The position numbers and the translations under genes were made by a program. Under the pieces are notes generated by a model. The model worked only from the letters and a program-made list of their open reading frames with translations, searched no databases and was not told the DNA's origin. Shown piece by piece: positions 29,162-38,409 of a stretch of 64,000 bases of DNA; positions within the stretch are counted from its first letter, which is position 1; every line of letters starts with the position of its first letter. The DNA comes from Flavimaricola marinus (GTDB taxonomy: Bacteria > Pseudomonadota > Alphaproteobacteria > Rhodobacterales > Rhodobacteraceae), in contig NZ_FXZK01000002.1 of the NCBI RefSeq assembly GCF_900184895.1, positions 62,001-126,000 of the forward strand, written 5' to 3'.

Positions 29162-30322
29162 ATGGGGCTGAAACCGAAACCGGGCAGCAATCGCAGCATC
29201 TTTGAAGAGGTCGGCACGACCGAAAAGGCCGTCGCAGCCCCCGGAGCCATCGACCGTGGACGGGTCGACGCACGAGGCGCGATCCGGCTCTGGCTCAAGA
29301 TCCTGTTCGTGCTGGTTGCGGTCATCATCGCCGTGGGCGGGATGACCCGACTGACGGACTCCGGACTGTCGATCACCGAATGGGCGCCGTTGTCCGGCGC
29401 AGTGCCGCCGCTTTCCGACGCCGACTGGGCCTCGGAATTCGAAGCCTACCAGCAAACGACCGAGTATCAGCAACAGAATGCGGGCATGAGCTTGGCGCAA
29501 TTCCAATATATCTATTGGTGGGAATGGGGGCATCGGCAGCTCGGACGGATCATTGGGCTGGTCTGGGCGGTCGGATTCATCGGCTTTTGGGCGACGAAAC
29601 GGATCCCGACCGGTTGGGTTTGGCCGCTGTTCCTCGTCGGTGCGCTTATCGGTGTCCAGGGGGCGGTCGGCTGGTGGATGGTCCACTCCGGCTTGCAGGG
29701 CGAGCGGCTCGATGTCGCCTCCTACCGGTTGGCGACTCATCTGGGCATGGCCTTCGCCATCCTTGGCGTGCTGACGTGGTTCATCCTCAAATTGGGGCGG
29801 CGGCAGGCTGACATTCTGCAAGCGAGACGGGCAGGCGAGCCGGGGCTGTTTCAAGCGGGGACGCTGCTCATGGGGCTGGCGTTCGTGCAGATCCTTCTCG
29901 GGGCGCTGGTCGCCGGTATCGACGCCGGACGGGCCTTTCCGACCTGGCCGCTGATGGGCGACGGCTTCCTGCCACCCGATCCCTTCGTATTGAGCCCGGT
30001 CTGGCGGAATTTCTTCGAGGATGCCGGGCTGGTTCAATTCATCCACCGGATGATGGGCTACCTGCTGTTCGCAGTCGGTATCGCGGTCTGGCTTCGGGCA
30101 CGGCGGTCTGCCAACACCGGCACGCGTTTCGCGTACAATGCTGTCATGGCGATGCTTCTGATCCAGATGGTTCTGGGCATCGTGACCGTACTCTATTCCG
30201 CCCCGCTGCAAATGGCGATCCTGCACCAGTTCGGAGCCGTCGTGCTTTGGGTGTTGATCCTGCAGGGCCGGTTTCTGGCCCGCTATCCCAAGGCCCAATC
30301 CGTGAGGGGAACCATCCGATGA
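29162..30322 (+). CDS. ctaA: Haem A synthase (CtaA/COX15)
   Basis: This 386-residue protein has eight membrane helices. It converts haem O to haem A for cytochrome oxidase. Conserved His segments are WWEWGHRQLGRIIG, LATHLGMAFAIL, VQFIHRMMGYLLF and LHQFGAVVLW. The start has AGGGAGCG upstream. The ATGA overlap with the carboxypeptidase gene couples the two. No riboswitch or regulatory motif is visible in the 59-bp leader. Confidence 0.95.
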   Translation: MGLKPKPGSNRSIFEEVGTTEKAVAAPGAIDRGRVDARGAIRLWLKILFVLVAVIIAVGGMTRLTDSGLSITEWAPLSGAVPPLSDADWASEFEAYQQTTEYQQQNAGMSLAQFQYIYWWEWGHRQLGRIIGLVWAVGFIGFWATKRIPTGWVWPLFLVGALIGVQGAVGWWMVHSGLQGERLDVASYRLATHLGMAFAILGVLTWFILKLGRRQADILQARRAGEPGLFQAGTLLMGLAFVQILLGALVAGIDAGRAFPTWPLMGDGFLPPDPFVLSPVWRNFFEDAGLVQFIHRMMGYLLFAVGIAVWLRARRSANTGTRFAYNAVMAMLLIQMVLGIVTVLYSAPLQMAILHQFGAVVLWVLILQGRFLARYPKAQSVRGTIR

Positions 30323-31794
30323 CCGCATATGACGAACTGATGGCCTTCGAGCGCGAAACCCAGGCACTGGGACAGGTCGCCGGACGGCTGGGTTGGGACC
30401 AAGAGACCATGATGCCGCGAGGAGCGGCCGATCAGCGGTCCGAGGAAATGGCCGCGATGGAAGGGGTCTTGCATACCCGGCGGACGGATCCCCGGCTCGA
30501 AGATTGGCTCGGCAAGGCCGTCGCGTCCGACGATGTCGCCGCCGCCAACCTGCGCCTGATCCGGCGCAGCGTCGACCGGGCCACCAAAATTCCTGTGCGC
30601 CTCGCCGCCGAGATCGCGCGGGTCACGTCCAAGGCGCAGGGCATCTGGGCCGAAGCGCGTGCTGGCGAAGATGTGGCGGCCTTCCTGCCGACCTTCGAAA
30701 AGGTGCTGCGTCTCAAGCGCGAGGAAGGCGCCGCGCTGGCCGCCGGCACCGACAAGAGCGTCTACGACGCCATGCTCGACGATTACGAACCCGAAGCTAC
30801 TGCGCAAAGCCTGTCGGAGATGTTCGATGCCTTGCGGCCACGGCTTGTGGACCTGCGGGCAAGGGTGCTCGCCGCAGAAGCACCCAAGGCACTGAGCGGC
30901 TCGTTCGACGAGGCCGGTCAGCTGGCGCTTTCGACCAAGCTGGCATTGGGCTTCGGTTACGACCTGTCCACCGGTCGGATCGACAAGGCCGTGCACCCGT
31001 TCTCATCTGGCTCCGGAGCCGATGTGCGGATCACGACGCGGACAAATCCGGTCGACCCGTTCAACTGCTTCTATTCGACGATCCACGAGGTCGGCCATGC
31101 GGCCTACGAGCAGGCGATCGACCCGGCCTACAGGCTGACGCCGCTGGGCAGCGGGGTTTCGATGGGGGTCCATGAGAGCCAGAGCCGGATATATGAGAAC
31201 CAGCTTGGTCGGAGCGCCGCCTTCACCGGTTGGCTTTACGGCCAAATGCGCGACCAATTCGGAGATTTCGGTGTCGCGGACGCCGAGAGCTTCTACAAGC
31301 TCGTGAACCGTGTCTCGGACGGGTTCATCCGGACCGAAGCAGACGAAGTGCAGTATAACCTGCACGTCTTGTTGCGCTTCGATCTTGAGCGGGCATTGAT
31401 TTCGGGCGATCTGGCGCTGCGAGATTTGGAAGCGGCGTGGAACGACCGTTTCAGGGCCGATTTCGGCTTTGCCGTGGACAAGCCCTCCAACGGGGTGCTG
31501 CAGGATGTCCATTGGTCGGTCGGACTGTTTGGGTATTTCCCGACATATACTCTCGGCAATGTTTACGCGGGCTGTTTGCATCAGGCGCTGCGCAAAGACA
31601 TCCCGGACCTCGACGACGATCTGGGGAGAGGCGACACACGCCGCGCGACGACCTGGCTCAAGGAGGCCGTCCAACAGCATGGCGGGCTCTACACGCCGGT
31701 CGAAGTGATCACCAAGGCGGGCGGCATGGCGCCCTCGGTGGAACCGCTGCTCGATTATCTCGAAACCAAATTCGCGGGTCTCTACGCGCTCTGA
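30319..31794 (+). CDS. Carboxypeptidase M32
   Basis: This 491-residue zinc carboxypeptidase is of the Taq type. The active site is IHEVGHAAYEQ (HExxH). A downstream Glu ligand is in MGVHESQSRIYEN. SVGLFGYFPTYTLGN is a family signature. These enzymes release C-terminal residues from peptides in the cytoplasm. It is coupled to ctaA by the stop/start overlap, with no obvious biochemical link. Confidence 0.94.
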   Translation: MTAYDELMAFERETQALGQVAGRLGWDQETMMPRGAADQRSEEMAAMEGVLHTRRTDPRLEDWLGKAVASDDVAAANLRLIRRSVDRATKIPVRLAAEIARVTSKAQGIWAEARAGEDVAAFLPTFEKVLRLKREEGAALAAGTDKSVYDAMLDDYEPEATAQSLSEMFDALRPRLVDLRARVLAAEAPKALSGSFDEAGQLALSTKLALGFGYDLSTGRIDKAVHPFSSGSGADVRITTRTNPVDPFNCFYSTIHEVGHAAYEQAIDPAYRLTPLGSGVSMGVHESQSRIYENQLGRSAAFTGWLYGQMRDQFGDFGVADAESFYKLVNRVSDGFIRTEADEVQYNLHVLLRFDLERALISGDLALRDLEAAWNDRFRADFGFAVDKPSNGVLQDVHWSVGLFGYFPTYTLGNVYAGCLHQALRKDIPDLDDDLGRGDTRRATTWLKEAVQQHGGLYTPVEVITKAGGMAPSVEPLLDYLETKFAGLYAL

Positions 31795-31893
31795 CCGCAT
31801 TGAGCGGCTGCGCCGCACGCGATTTTGATTGGCATCATGCAAACGTCCCGACCGTCCTATGCGCTGCATCCTTTTCGGGTGACGATAAAAAAA

Positions 31894-31915
31894 GGGCCGG
31901 ATCGATATCCGGCCC
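31894..31915 (-). terminator. Rho-independent terminator for the DUF1127 gene
   Basis: GGGCCGGAT and ATCCGGCCC form a 9-bp stem around a CGAT loop. On the minus strand it is followed by a run of seven T bases (31893-31887). It lies 26 bp after the stop of the DUF1127 gene. The convergent carboxypeptidase gene may use the same stem less efficiently. Confidence 0.85.
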
Positions 31916-31940
31916 AGTCGGGAAGAAACTTGAAGCGCGC

Positions 31941-32174
31941 TCAGATCTGCCAGAACCGCCGCTGAGCTTCGCGCTGAGCCGTCGCCGGGCTCAGCCCGAT
32001 ATCCGCCAACTCTCTGGCGGACAGTTTGGCCAGTGCGCGTCGGGTTCGCGACCGCATCTCCCAGGTCATCACGCGCAGCGACACCGCAAAGACCACTTGA
32101 GACAGTGGTGGCAGCTTGTCGGCAGCCGACAAGACTGCAATTGCGTTGTGAGACTGTAGTGCCGGGAGGGTCAT
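31941..32174 (-). CDS. DUF1127 (YjiS-like) small protein
   Basis: This 77-residue protein ends in the DUF1127 domain (RRALAKLSARELADIGLSPA). The N-terminal 30 residues are an unassigned leader. DUF1127 proteins are small Arg-rich factors; in relatives they affect RNA metabolism and stress or phosphate responses. It is divergent from the MocR gene, with a likely MocR operator 16 bp upstream of its start. Confidence 0.85.
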   Translation of the reverse strand: MTLPALQSHNAIAVLSAADKLPPLSQVVFAVSLRVMTWEMRSRTRRALAKLSARELADIGLSPATAQREAQRRFWQI

Positions 32175-32189
32175 GATCCTTGTCCTGAT

Positions 32190-32278
32190 TTGTATTGATA
32201 CAATGTAGCGATTGCGCTATAGTGGATTGATACAATGCGCCCATGGAGACGTCCAGAAAATGATTGTATTGGATACAA
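32190..32278. promoter_or_regulatory. Three TTGTAT-ATACAA operator copies at the MocR promoter
   Basis: Site 1 at 32190-32203 is TTGTAT-TG-ATACAA, a perfect palindrome with a 2-bp spacer. Site 2 at 32222-32235 keeps the right half (ATACAA) and a weaker left half (GTGGAT). Site 3 at 32264-32278 is TTGTAT-TGG-ATACAA and lies just after the ATG of the regulator. This array suits a GntR-domain dimer acting on its own gene and the divergent DUF1127 gene. Confidence 0.7.
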
Positions 32279-33669
32279 TATCGCCTGACACGCTGCATGA
32301 GGCGAAGGCTCCAAAGTACAGGCTGGTGTCGGACGCCTTGCGCACCGACATCGACCGGGGAGTTTTGATGCCCGGCCAACAGTTGCCGCCTGTGCGCGAT
32401 CTGGCATTTCAACTCGGGGTGACGCCGGGAACGATTGCTCGAGCCTATTCGGTCTTGACGGAGGCCGGGTATCTCACCGCGGGGGTCGGGCGTGGCACTT
32501 TCGTTGCTGACCAGACGACCAGATCAACAAAGACCAGCGGCTTTACACCCTATGTGCATCCAAGCGACGGGGCTGTCGTTTCGCTGCTGTCACCGCGTTT
32601 GCCCGATGTCGGGCAAGTGGCAATGATGCGCGAGGGGATGGTGACACTGGCAGAGCAGTTCAGCGATGAGGCGTTTCTGCGCTATCCCAGCCAGCTGACC
32701 GAGGCCGCCACCGTCAGTGCCTATGCCGGGCAATTGCAGAATGCTCCGATCGGCCCGTTCTCGGAGGCCGACATCGTTCTGTCGAACGGCGGTCAGAACG
32801 GGGTGGTTCTGATCATGCAAACGGTCCTGACCGGGGCGGAGCCGGTGGTGCTGGTCGACGAGCTTGCCTATTCCGGCTTTGTGCGGGGGGCCGAATTGTG
32901 CCGGGCAAAGGTCGTGGGCGTGCCTTGGGATGCCAGCGGACCGGACGCCGTCGCCTTCGAGGCGCTCGTGCGCGAGCACGGGCCGCAGATGTTCTGCACC
33001 TCGGCGGAAATCAGCAATCCCTTGGTGCGGACGACGACGTCGGAGAGAAGGGCAGAAATTGCACGGATTGCTCAGTATCACGGCGTCCATGTGTTGGACG
33101 ACGATTGTTACCGGCTGCGCGACCATCGGGGGCCGAGCTATCGGGCGTTGATTCCCGATCTAGGCTGGCACGTGGCGTCGCCGTCGAAATCGTTCTCGCC
33201 GGCACTGCGCATCGGCTTTATTGTTGCACCCCTCGGTTGGGCGGAGCGGCTTCAGCGTAGCGCCAGCTTCGCCTCCTTTGCAGTTAGCCGGTTCGCGACC
33301 GACCTCTATGCATTTCTGGCGGGGCACCCTGACATGCGGGCGGTTCGCGACCGGTTGCTGGAGTGGATGCGGCGGGATGTGCAGACCATCGTGAACAGCC
33401 TGGGCAAGTATCACGTCGCGTGGGATCCGCAGGTGCCCTTCGTCTGGCTGGACCTGCCCGAAGGCTGGCGGGCCGGCGAATTCTGTCAGGCGGCAGAGGC
33501 GGCGGGCGTGTTGCTCAAATCGGCCGAGGATTTCGCGCTGCGTGACAGCCGAAGAGTGCACGGCGTACGACTGGCATTGAATGGCATGCTCGAGGGGGAT
33601 CAACTTGTCGGGGCGCTCGACGCTCTGCGAGAGCTTCTGGATCGACCGCCGCAGAGAATTTCGGTGTAG
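32260..33669 (+). CDS. MocR-type regulator (GntR helix-turn-helix plus aminotransferase domain)
   Basis: This protein has 469 residues from the ATG at 32260. The GntR winged helix is at about residues 20-90 (KYRLVSDALRTDIDRGVLMP, PPVRDLAFQLGVTPGTIARA). A fold-type I aminotransferase-like domain follows, with the PLP-Lys region WHVASPSKSFSPALRIGFIV. MocR proteins sense PLP and an amino compound. Three copies of a palindrome overlap its start, so it is probably autoregulated. Confidence 0.9.
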   Translation: MIVLDTISPDTLHEAKAPKYRLVSDALRTDIDRGVLMPGQQLPPVRDLAFQLGVTPGTIARAYSVLTEAGYLTAGVGRGTFVADQTTRSTKTSGFTPYVHPSDGAVVSLLSPRLPDVGQVAMMREGMVTLAEQFSDEAFLRYPSQLTEAATVSAYAGQLQNAPIGPFSEADIVLSNGGQNGVVLIMQTVLTGAEPVVLVDELAYSGFVRGAELCRAKVVGVPWDASGPDAVAFEALVREHGPQMFCTSAEISNPLVRTTTSERRAEIARIAQYHGVHVLDDDCYRLRDHRGPSYRALIPDLGWHVASPSKSFSPALRIGFIVAPLGWAERLQRSASFASFAVSRFATDLYAFLAGHPDMRAVRDRLLEWMRRDVQTIVNSLGKYHVAWDPQVPFVWLDLPEGWRAGEFCQAAEAAGVLLKSAEDFALRDSRRVHGVRLALNGMLEGDQLVGALDALRELLDRPPQRISV

Positions 33670-33739
33670 TAATGTGGGGTAAATAGATACCCAATTTGCA
33701 AGGCATTGAAAAGGCGGTATTTATTGCGCGATATCGCGC

Positions 33740-33767
33740 TTGACGATGGTGGCGCAGCCTCTATAAC
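33740..33767 (+). promoter_or_regulatory. Candidate promoter for rplM-rpsI
   Basis: TTGACG, a 16-base spacer and TATAAC are good -35 and -10 boxes 55 bp before the rplM start. A leader of about 50 nt would follow. Strong promoters are expected for ribosomal genes. Confidence 0.55.
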
Positions 33768-33821
33768 CCCTCCATCCAATGCCGGGCGCTCCTTGCGCCC
33801 CCGTAACCACAGGTAGACCAC

Positions 33822-34283
33822 ATGAAAACCTTTACCGCGACGCCCGCGGATATCGAAAAGAAATGGATCCTGATCGACGCCGAAGGCATCGTTCTGGGCC
33901 GTCTCGCTTCGATCATCGCCATGCGTCTCCGGGGCAAGCACAAGCCCTCCTTCACGCCGCACATGGACATGGGCGACAATGTCATCGTGATCAACGCCGA
34001 GAAGGTGCAGATCACTGGCAACAAGCGTGGCGAAAAGAACTACTGGCACACCGGCCACCCGGGCGGCATCAAGTTCCGCACCACCGGTGAGCTGCTCGAA
34101 GGCGATCACCCCGAGCGGGTCGTCATGCAGGCCGTCAAGCGGATGCTGCCTGGCAACAAGCTGAGCCGCAAGCAGATGACCCATCTGCGTGTCTTCGCAG
34201 GCACCGAGCATGGCATGGACGCCCAAAAGCCCGAAGTTCTGGACGTTGCGTCCATGAACAAGAAGAACACGAGGACCGCGTAA
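33822..34283 (+). CDS. rplM: Ribosomal protein L13
   Basis: This 153-residue L13 has the normal length and fold. Signatures are [39 protein letters not shown] and the [20 protein letters not shown] region. It is the first gene of the rplM-rpsI pair, as in most bacteria, two bases from rpsI. Confidence 0.97.
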   Translation: MKTFTATPADIEKKWILIDAEGIVLGRLASIIAMRLRGKHKPSFTPHMDMGDNVIVINAEKVQITGNKRGEKNYWHTGHPGGIKFRTTGELLEGDHPERVVMQAVKRMLPGNKLSRKQMTHLRVFAGTEHGMDAQKPEVLDVASMNKKNTRTA

Positions 34284-34285
34284 TC

Positions 34286-34789
34286 ATGGCCGATCAGATC
34301 AATTCCCTCGAAGAGCTGGGCGCGGTCGCCACTGGCGTCGAATCCTCGGCAGCGCAAACACTGGCCGAAGCCGCCGCTCCACGTGAGCCGGTGCGCGACG
34401 AGCTGGGCCGCTCCTATGCGACAGGCAAGCGCAAAGACGCCGTCGCCCGCGTGTGGATCAAGCCGGGCTCCGGCAAGGTCACTGTCAACGGCAAGGACAT
34501 GCCCATCTACTTTGCACGCCCCGTGCTGCAGATGATCCTCCGTCAGCCTTTCCAGGTTGCCGGTGTGTCGGGCCAGTTCGACGTAAACGCCACCGTCAAG
34601 GGCGGCGGCCTCTCCGGTCAGGCCGGTGCGGTCAAGCACGGCATCTCCAAGGCGCTGCAACTCTACGATCCGTCGCTCCGCGGCGCGCTCAAGGCAGCCG
34701 GCTTCCTGACCCGCGACAGCCGCGTGGTCGAGCGGAAGAAATACGGTAAGGCAAAAGCCCGTAAGAGCTTCCAGTTCTCCAAGCGCTAA
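34286..34789 (+). CDS. rpsI: Ribosomal protein S9
   Basis: This 167-residue protein is longer than E. coli S9 (130) because of an N-terminal acidic leader of about 38 residues, common in Rhodobacteraceae. The core begins [20 protein letters not shown] and ends with the expected RKSFQFSKR, which reaches the decoding site. It follows rplM directly. Confidence 0.97.
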   Translation: MADQINSLEELGAVATGVESSAAQTLAEAAAPREPVRDELGRSYATGKRKDAVARVWIKPGSGKVTVNGKDMPIYFARPVLQMILRQPFQVAGVSGQFDVNATVKGGGLSGQAGAVKHGISKALQLYDPSLRGALKAAGFLTRDSRVVERKKYGKAKARKSFQFSKR

Positions 34790-34811
34790 TCCGTTTGGTT
34801 TACGACTTGGA

Positions 34812-34844
34812 GGCCCTGCCAGAGCAATCTGGTGGGGCCTTTTT
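34812..34844 (+). terminator. Rho-independent terminator after rpsI
   Basis: GGCCCTGCCAGA and TCTGGTGGGGCC pair into a 12-bp stem with two internal G-T pairs and a GCAA loop. TTTTT follows at once. It lies 22 bp after the rpsI stop, which closes the rplM operon. Confidence 0.88.
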
Positions 34845-34867
34845 CATTCCAACCCGAGACAGAGCCC

Positions 34868-35386
34868 ATGTCAGACCTGATCATTCGCACCACGCTCGAG
34901 GCCGATCTGCCCGAGATCACCGAGATCTACGCCGCCGAAGTCCTGCACCATGTCGCCACCTTCGAAGAGGTGCCGCCGACGACGGCCGAGATGACCGAGC
35001 GCTGGCGGACCATCTTGGGGCAGGGCTATCCGCACCGGGTCGCGGTCCTCGACGGACGGGTTCTGGGCTATGCCTACGCCAGCGTCTACCGCACACGCCC
35101 GGCCTACCGGCATACAGTCGAAGGGTCGATCTATCTTGCGCCTGACGCCCGCGGGCGGGGGGTCGGCAAGGCACTTCTGGCCGACCTGCTTCGGGAATGC
35201 GAGGCCGGCCCATGGCAGCAGATGGTCGCGGTCATCGGCGACAGTGCAAATGCCGCGTCCATCGGTCTCCACAAATCGCAGGGCTTTCGGATGGTCGGCA
35301 CGCTGGAGGCCGTCGGCTTCAAGCACGGTCGCTGGGTCGATACGGTGCTGATGCAGCGGGCGTTGACACCGGCCGCTCAAGAGTAG
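34868..35386 (+). CDS. GNAT N-acetyltransferase (phosphinothricin-acetyltransferase-like)
   Basis: This 172-residue protein matches the Pat/MnaT group. IIRTTLEADLPEITEIYAAE, VEGSIYLAPDARGRGVGKAL (acetyl-CoA loop) and SIGLHKSQGFRMVGTLEAVG are typical. Members N-acetylate methionine sulfoximine or related small amines. The substrate here is unknown. It follows the rpsI terminator. The 256 bp after it hold no gene I can support. Confidence 0.88.
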   Translation: MSDLIIRTTLEADLPEITEIYAAEVLHHVATFEEVPPTTAEMTERWRTILGQGYPHRVAVLDGRVLGYAYASVYRTRPAYRHTVEGSIYLAPDARGRGVGKALLADLLRECEAGPWQQMVAVIGDSANAASIGLHKSQGFRMVGTLEAVGFKHGRWVDTVLMQRALTPAAQE

Positions 35387-35642
35387 CCCCAAGGCTCGGC
35401 TCGGTCGAAGGTCAGGCTGCAAATAGTCTCATGGCCCGGCCTTGAGTCCATTTACCGCTTGAGAGGTAAAGGCTGCCCGACGGATTCAACGAGCGACTAT
35501 TCGGCGGTGGGAAAGCCCGAGTGCGACCACATCGAGAGCAGGACAAAGCGCGACGCAGGGATATTTCTCTTGACCAGTTGATTGCCCATTGATCTTTCCA
35601 TTGGCGCAGGATTGCATTGGTGATCTCAGGTGAGGGCTGCAA

Positions 35643-36518
35643 ATGGCAAGATTCAGATGGGGGCAATCCGAAGGTGGGCGTGCCGCGCTGCTCATGGCGC
35701 CACCGTTTGCCTATGCCTTGCTTCTGCTCGCCGTGCCATTGCTCGCGATCATCTTGTTTTCGTTCTGGACGCAGGACTTCATGGATGTGAACACCACGTT
35801 CACGCTCGACAACTACCGTGAGATCATTACCCAGCCGATCTATGGTCTGCTGCTGCAACGGTCGCTCTACGTCTCGGGCTGCGTCACGATCGTGACCGTG
35901 CTTCTGGCCTATCCGATTGCCTACTTCGTGTCCTTCCATGTCGACCCCAGCCGCAAATCCATTTGGCTGTTCCTGATCACCATCCCATTCTGGACGAGCT
36001 ATCTGATCCGGGTCTTCTTGTGGAAAGTCATCCTCGGCTACAACGGCGTCGTCAATTCGGGGCTGATGGGGCTGGGGGTGATCGACGAGCCGCTGACCTT
36101 TATCCTCTACAACGTGAATGCGGTGATCATCACACTGGCGCACGCCTTCGCGCCCTTTGCGATCCTGCCGATCTTCGTGGCTCTGGAAAAAATCGACCGC
36201 TCGTTGCTCGAGGCCAGTCAGGATCTCGGCGAAACACGGCTCTCGACGTTTTTCCGGGTGACCCTGCCGCTCTCCATGCCGGGGCTCGTGGCGGCGGTTT
36301 TGATCGTCTTCATCCCCACCATCGGGGATTACGTGACGCCCGAACTGATGGGCGGCGCCGGGGGCAAGCTGATCGCGAACATGATCCAGACCCAGTTTCT
36401 CGCGCTGAACAACGCGCCGCTCGGGGCGGCGTTGGCGCTTGTGGCCATGATCTGCGTCACGGCGATCTCGCTGCTCTTTGTGTTCCTCAACCGGCGCTGG
36501 CTCAGGGGGCGGTCATGA
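35643..36518 (+). CDS. Pot-type ABC transporter permease 1 (PotB-like)
   Basis: This 291-residue protein has six helices. Its EAA loop is LLEASQDLGETRLSTFFRVTL. The block GDYVTPELMGGAGGKLIANM is typical of spermidine/putrescine (Pot) permeases. It is the first gene of a three-gene importer set (permease, permease, ATPase) and overlaps the next by ATGA. No binding protein is found beside it, so the substrate stays open (polyamine or related cation). Confidence 0.92.
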   Translation: MARFRWGQSEGGRAALLMAPPFAYALLLLAVPLLAIILFSFWTQDFMDVNTTFTLDNYREIITQPIYGLLLQRSLYVSGCVTIVTVLLAYPIAYFVSFHVDPSRKSIWLFLITIPFWTSYLIRVFLWKVILGYNGVVNSGLMGLGVIDEPLTFILYNVNAVIITLAHAFAPFAILPIFVALEKIDRSLLEASQDLGETRLSTFFRVTLPLSMPGLVAAVLIVFIPTIGDYVTPELMGGAGGKLIANMIQTQFLALNNAPLGAALALVAMICVTAISLLFVFLNRRWLRGRS

Positions 36519-37324
36519 AGGGAAGCGGTCTGAAAATCTACGCCATCGCCTATCTGCTGTTCCTCTACGCGCCGATCCTGCTGCTGCCGATCTTTGCCTT
36601 CAACGACGGCACGATCATCGCCTTTCCGCTGCAAGGGTTCACCACCAAGTGGTTTGGCGAGCTTTGGACGAACAAGGCGCTGCACGACGCCGTCGGCAAT
36701 TCGCTGTTCATCGCGATGATGACGGCGATCTTCGCGACTTTGCTCGGGGTATGCGCGGCGCGGGCCGGGGCGATGGCCAGCTTTCCGGGCAAGAAGGGGA
36801 TCACCGGCTTCATCATGCTGCCCCTCGTGCTGCCCGAGATCATCGTCGCGGTATCGTTGCTGATCGTGCTGCGGCAGGTGCTGGATATGCAGCTGTCGAA
36901 CTGGACGATCATCATGGCGCATGTGCTGATCTGCACCCCGTTCTCGATCGCGATCCTGAACGGTGCCTTCCAGAATATCGATCCGGCGCTCGAAGAGGCC
37001 GCGCTTGACCTCGGTGAAACGCGCTGGAGCGCCTTTCGGCTCGTGATCCTGCCGCTCGTCGTGCCGGGGATCATCTCCTCGATGCTAATCTCCTTCACGA
37101 TCAGCCTCGACGAATTCATCATCGCGTTCTTCCTGACAGGGTCCAATCCCACCATGCCGGTCTATATCTGGGGGCTGCTTCGGTTCCCCGCGTCGCTTCC
37201 GGTCGTGATGGCGCTCGGCACCTTGCTGGTGACGCTGTCTATCGTTCTCTTGGCCACGGCCGAGTATTTCCGTCGCCGGGGGCTCGCCCGCGCAGGCATC
37301 AAAGACTCCGGAGGTTTCCTGTGA
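36515..37324 (+). CDS. Pot-type ABC transporter permease 2 (PotC-like)
   Basis: This protein has 269 residues from the ATG at 36515. The N-terminal helix (KIYAIAYLLFLYAPILLLPI), the EAA loop EEAALDLGETRWSAFRLVI and the block ISFTISLDEFIIAFFLTGS match PotC. It forms a heterodimeric channel with the preceding permease. The stop overlaps the GTG start of the ATPase. A frame from 35963 is read-through of another frame of permease 1. Confidence 0.93.
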   Translation: MKGSGLKIYAIAYLLFLYAPILLLPIFAFNDGTIIAFPLQGFTTKWFGELWTNKALHDAVGNSLFIAMMTAIFATLLGVCAARAGAMASFPGKKGITGFIMLPLVLPEIIVAVSLLIVLRQVLDMQLSNWTIIMAHVLICTPFSIAILNGAFQNIDPALEEAALDLGETRWSAFRLVILPLVVPGIISSMLISFTISLDEFIIAFFLTGSNPTMPVYIWGLLRFPASLPVVMALGTLLVTLSIVLLATAEYFRRRGLARAGIKDSGGFL

Positions 37325-38406
37325 CAGCCCTTATTTCCCTGCGCGGCGTGCAGAAATACTATGGCACCTATCATGCGCTGCGGGGTATCGATCTCGATAT
37401 CAAGGCGGGCGAGTTCTTCTCGTTGCTGGGTCCGTCGGGTTGCGGCAAGACCACACTGTTGCGGACGATCGCCGGGTTCGAGGGGTTGTCCGACGGCACG
37501 CTCAAGATCGACGGCAAGGATATGTCCGGCGTGCCCGCCAACCTGCGGCCGACGAATATGGTGTTTCAGTCCTACGCGATCTTTCCGCATCTGAGCGTTG
37601 CCGAAAACGTGGCGTTCGGGCTGCGGAAATCCTCCATGAGCAAGAAGGAAAAGAGCGCCGCCGTGAAGGAAGCGCTCGACATGGTCGGGCTGGGTGGATT
37701 TGGCGGACGTGCCTCGCACGCACTGTCAGGTGGTCAGCGGCAGCGGGTCGCGCTGGCCCGGGCGCTGATCCTCAAGCCCAAGGTGCTGCTTCTCGACGAG
37801 CCGCTCTCCGCGCTCGACAAGAAGATGCGCGAACAGATGCAGGTCGAATTGATCCGATTGCAGCGGCAGGTCGGGATCACCTTCATTCTGGTCACGCACG
37901 ATCAGGAAGAGGCGCTTGTCATGTCCGACCGCATCGCGGTGATGTTCGAAGGCGAGATCGGGCAGATGGACGACCCGGAAACGCTCTATCGCGCCCCGAA
38001 CTCCCGCCGAGTGGCCGAATTCATCGGCAAGATGAACTTCCTCACCGGCGTAGTGACGACGGACGGAGGCACCGTCTCGGTCGACGTGGCGGGGCTGGGG
38101 CGCGCAGAACTGCCGGCATCCCAAGTCCCGCAAGGGACGGTCCCAGGGAAGGTCAGCATCGGCATTCGCCCGGAAACACTGGCGATCCTGTTCGACGGTG
38201 AAACCACACAGCGGCGTGTGGTCGACGCGACGGTCTCCGAGGTCGTCTACTACGGCGACATGACCTATTACGACGTGCGCATCGCGGGCGTCGAATCCGC
38301 TCTCACGATCTCGATGAAAAACCTGATCGGGCGCCCGGTGCTCGACGTTGGAGCCAAGACCAAGGTGATCTGGGACGAACGTTCGCTGGTTCTGCTGCCC
38401 GCTTAG
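37321..38406 (+). CDS. Pot-type ABC transporter ATP-binding protein (PotA-like)
   Basis: This 361-residue ATPase starts at GTG 37321 in overlap with the permease stop. It has Walker A GPSGCGKTTLL, signature LSGGQRQRVALARAL, Walker B VLLLDEPLSALD and switch VTHDQ. A TOBE domain follows from about residue 285. It drives the two-permease importer. It ends nine bases before the convergent TetR gene. Confidence 0.94.
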   Translation: MTALISLRGVQKYYGTYHALRGIDLDIKAGEFFSLLGPSGCGKTTLLRTIAGFEGLSDGTLKIDGKDMSGVPANLRPTNMVFQSYAIFPHLSVAENVAFGLRKSSMSKKEKSAAVKEALDMVGLGGFGGRASHALSGGQRQRVALARALILKPKVLLLDEPLSALDKKMREQMQVELIRLQRQVGITFILVTHDQEEALVMSDRIAVMFEGEIGQMDDPETLYRAPNSRRVAEFIGKMNFLTGVVTTDGGTVSVDVAGLGRAELPASQVPQGTVPGKVSIGIRPETLAILFDGETTQRRVVDATVSEVVYYGDMTYYDVRIAGVESALTISMKNLIGRPVLDVGAKTKVIWDERSLVLLPA

Positions 38407-38409
38407 GCG

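Noticed and set aside
27963-29273. 436-residue minus-strand frame extending the TfoX-like gene
   Set aside because: The extension lies antisense to trmJ. The TfoX domain alone has a good start and ribosome site at 28292.
31003-32412. 469-residue minus-strand frame
   Set aside because: It is antisense to the M32 carboxypeptidase and crosses the MocR promoter; its sequence is low in motifs and rich in Arg and Pro typical of shadow frames.
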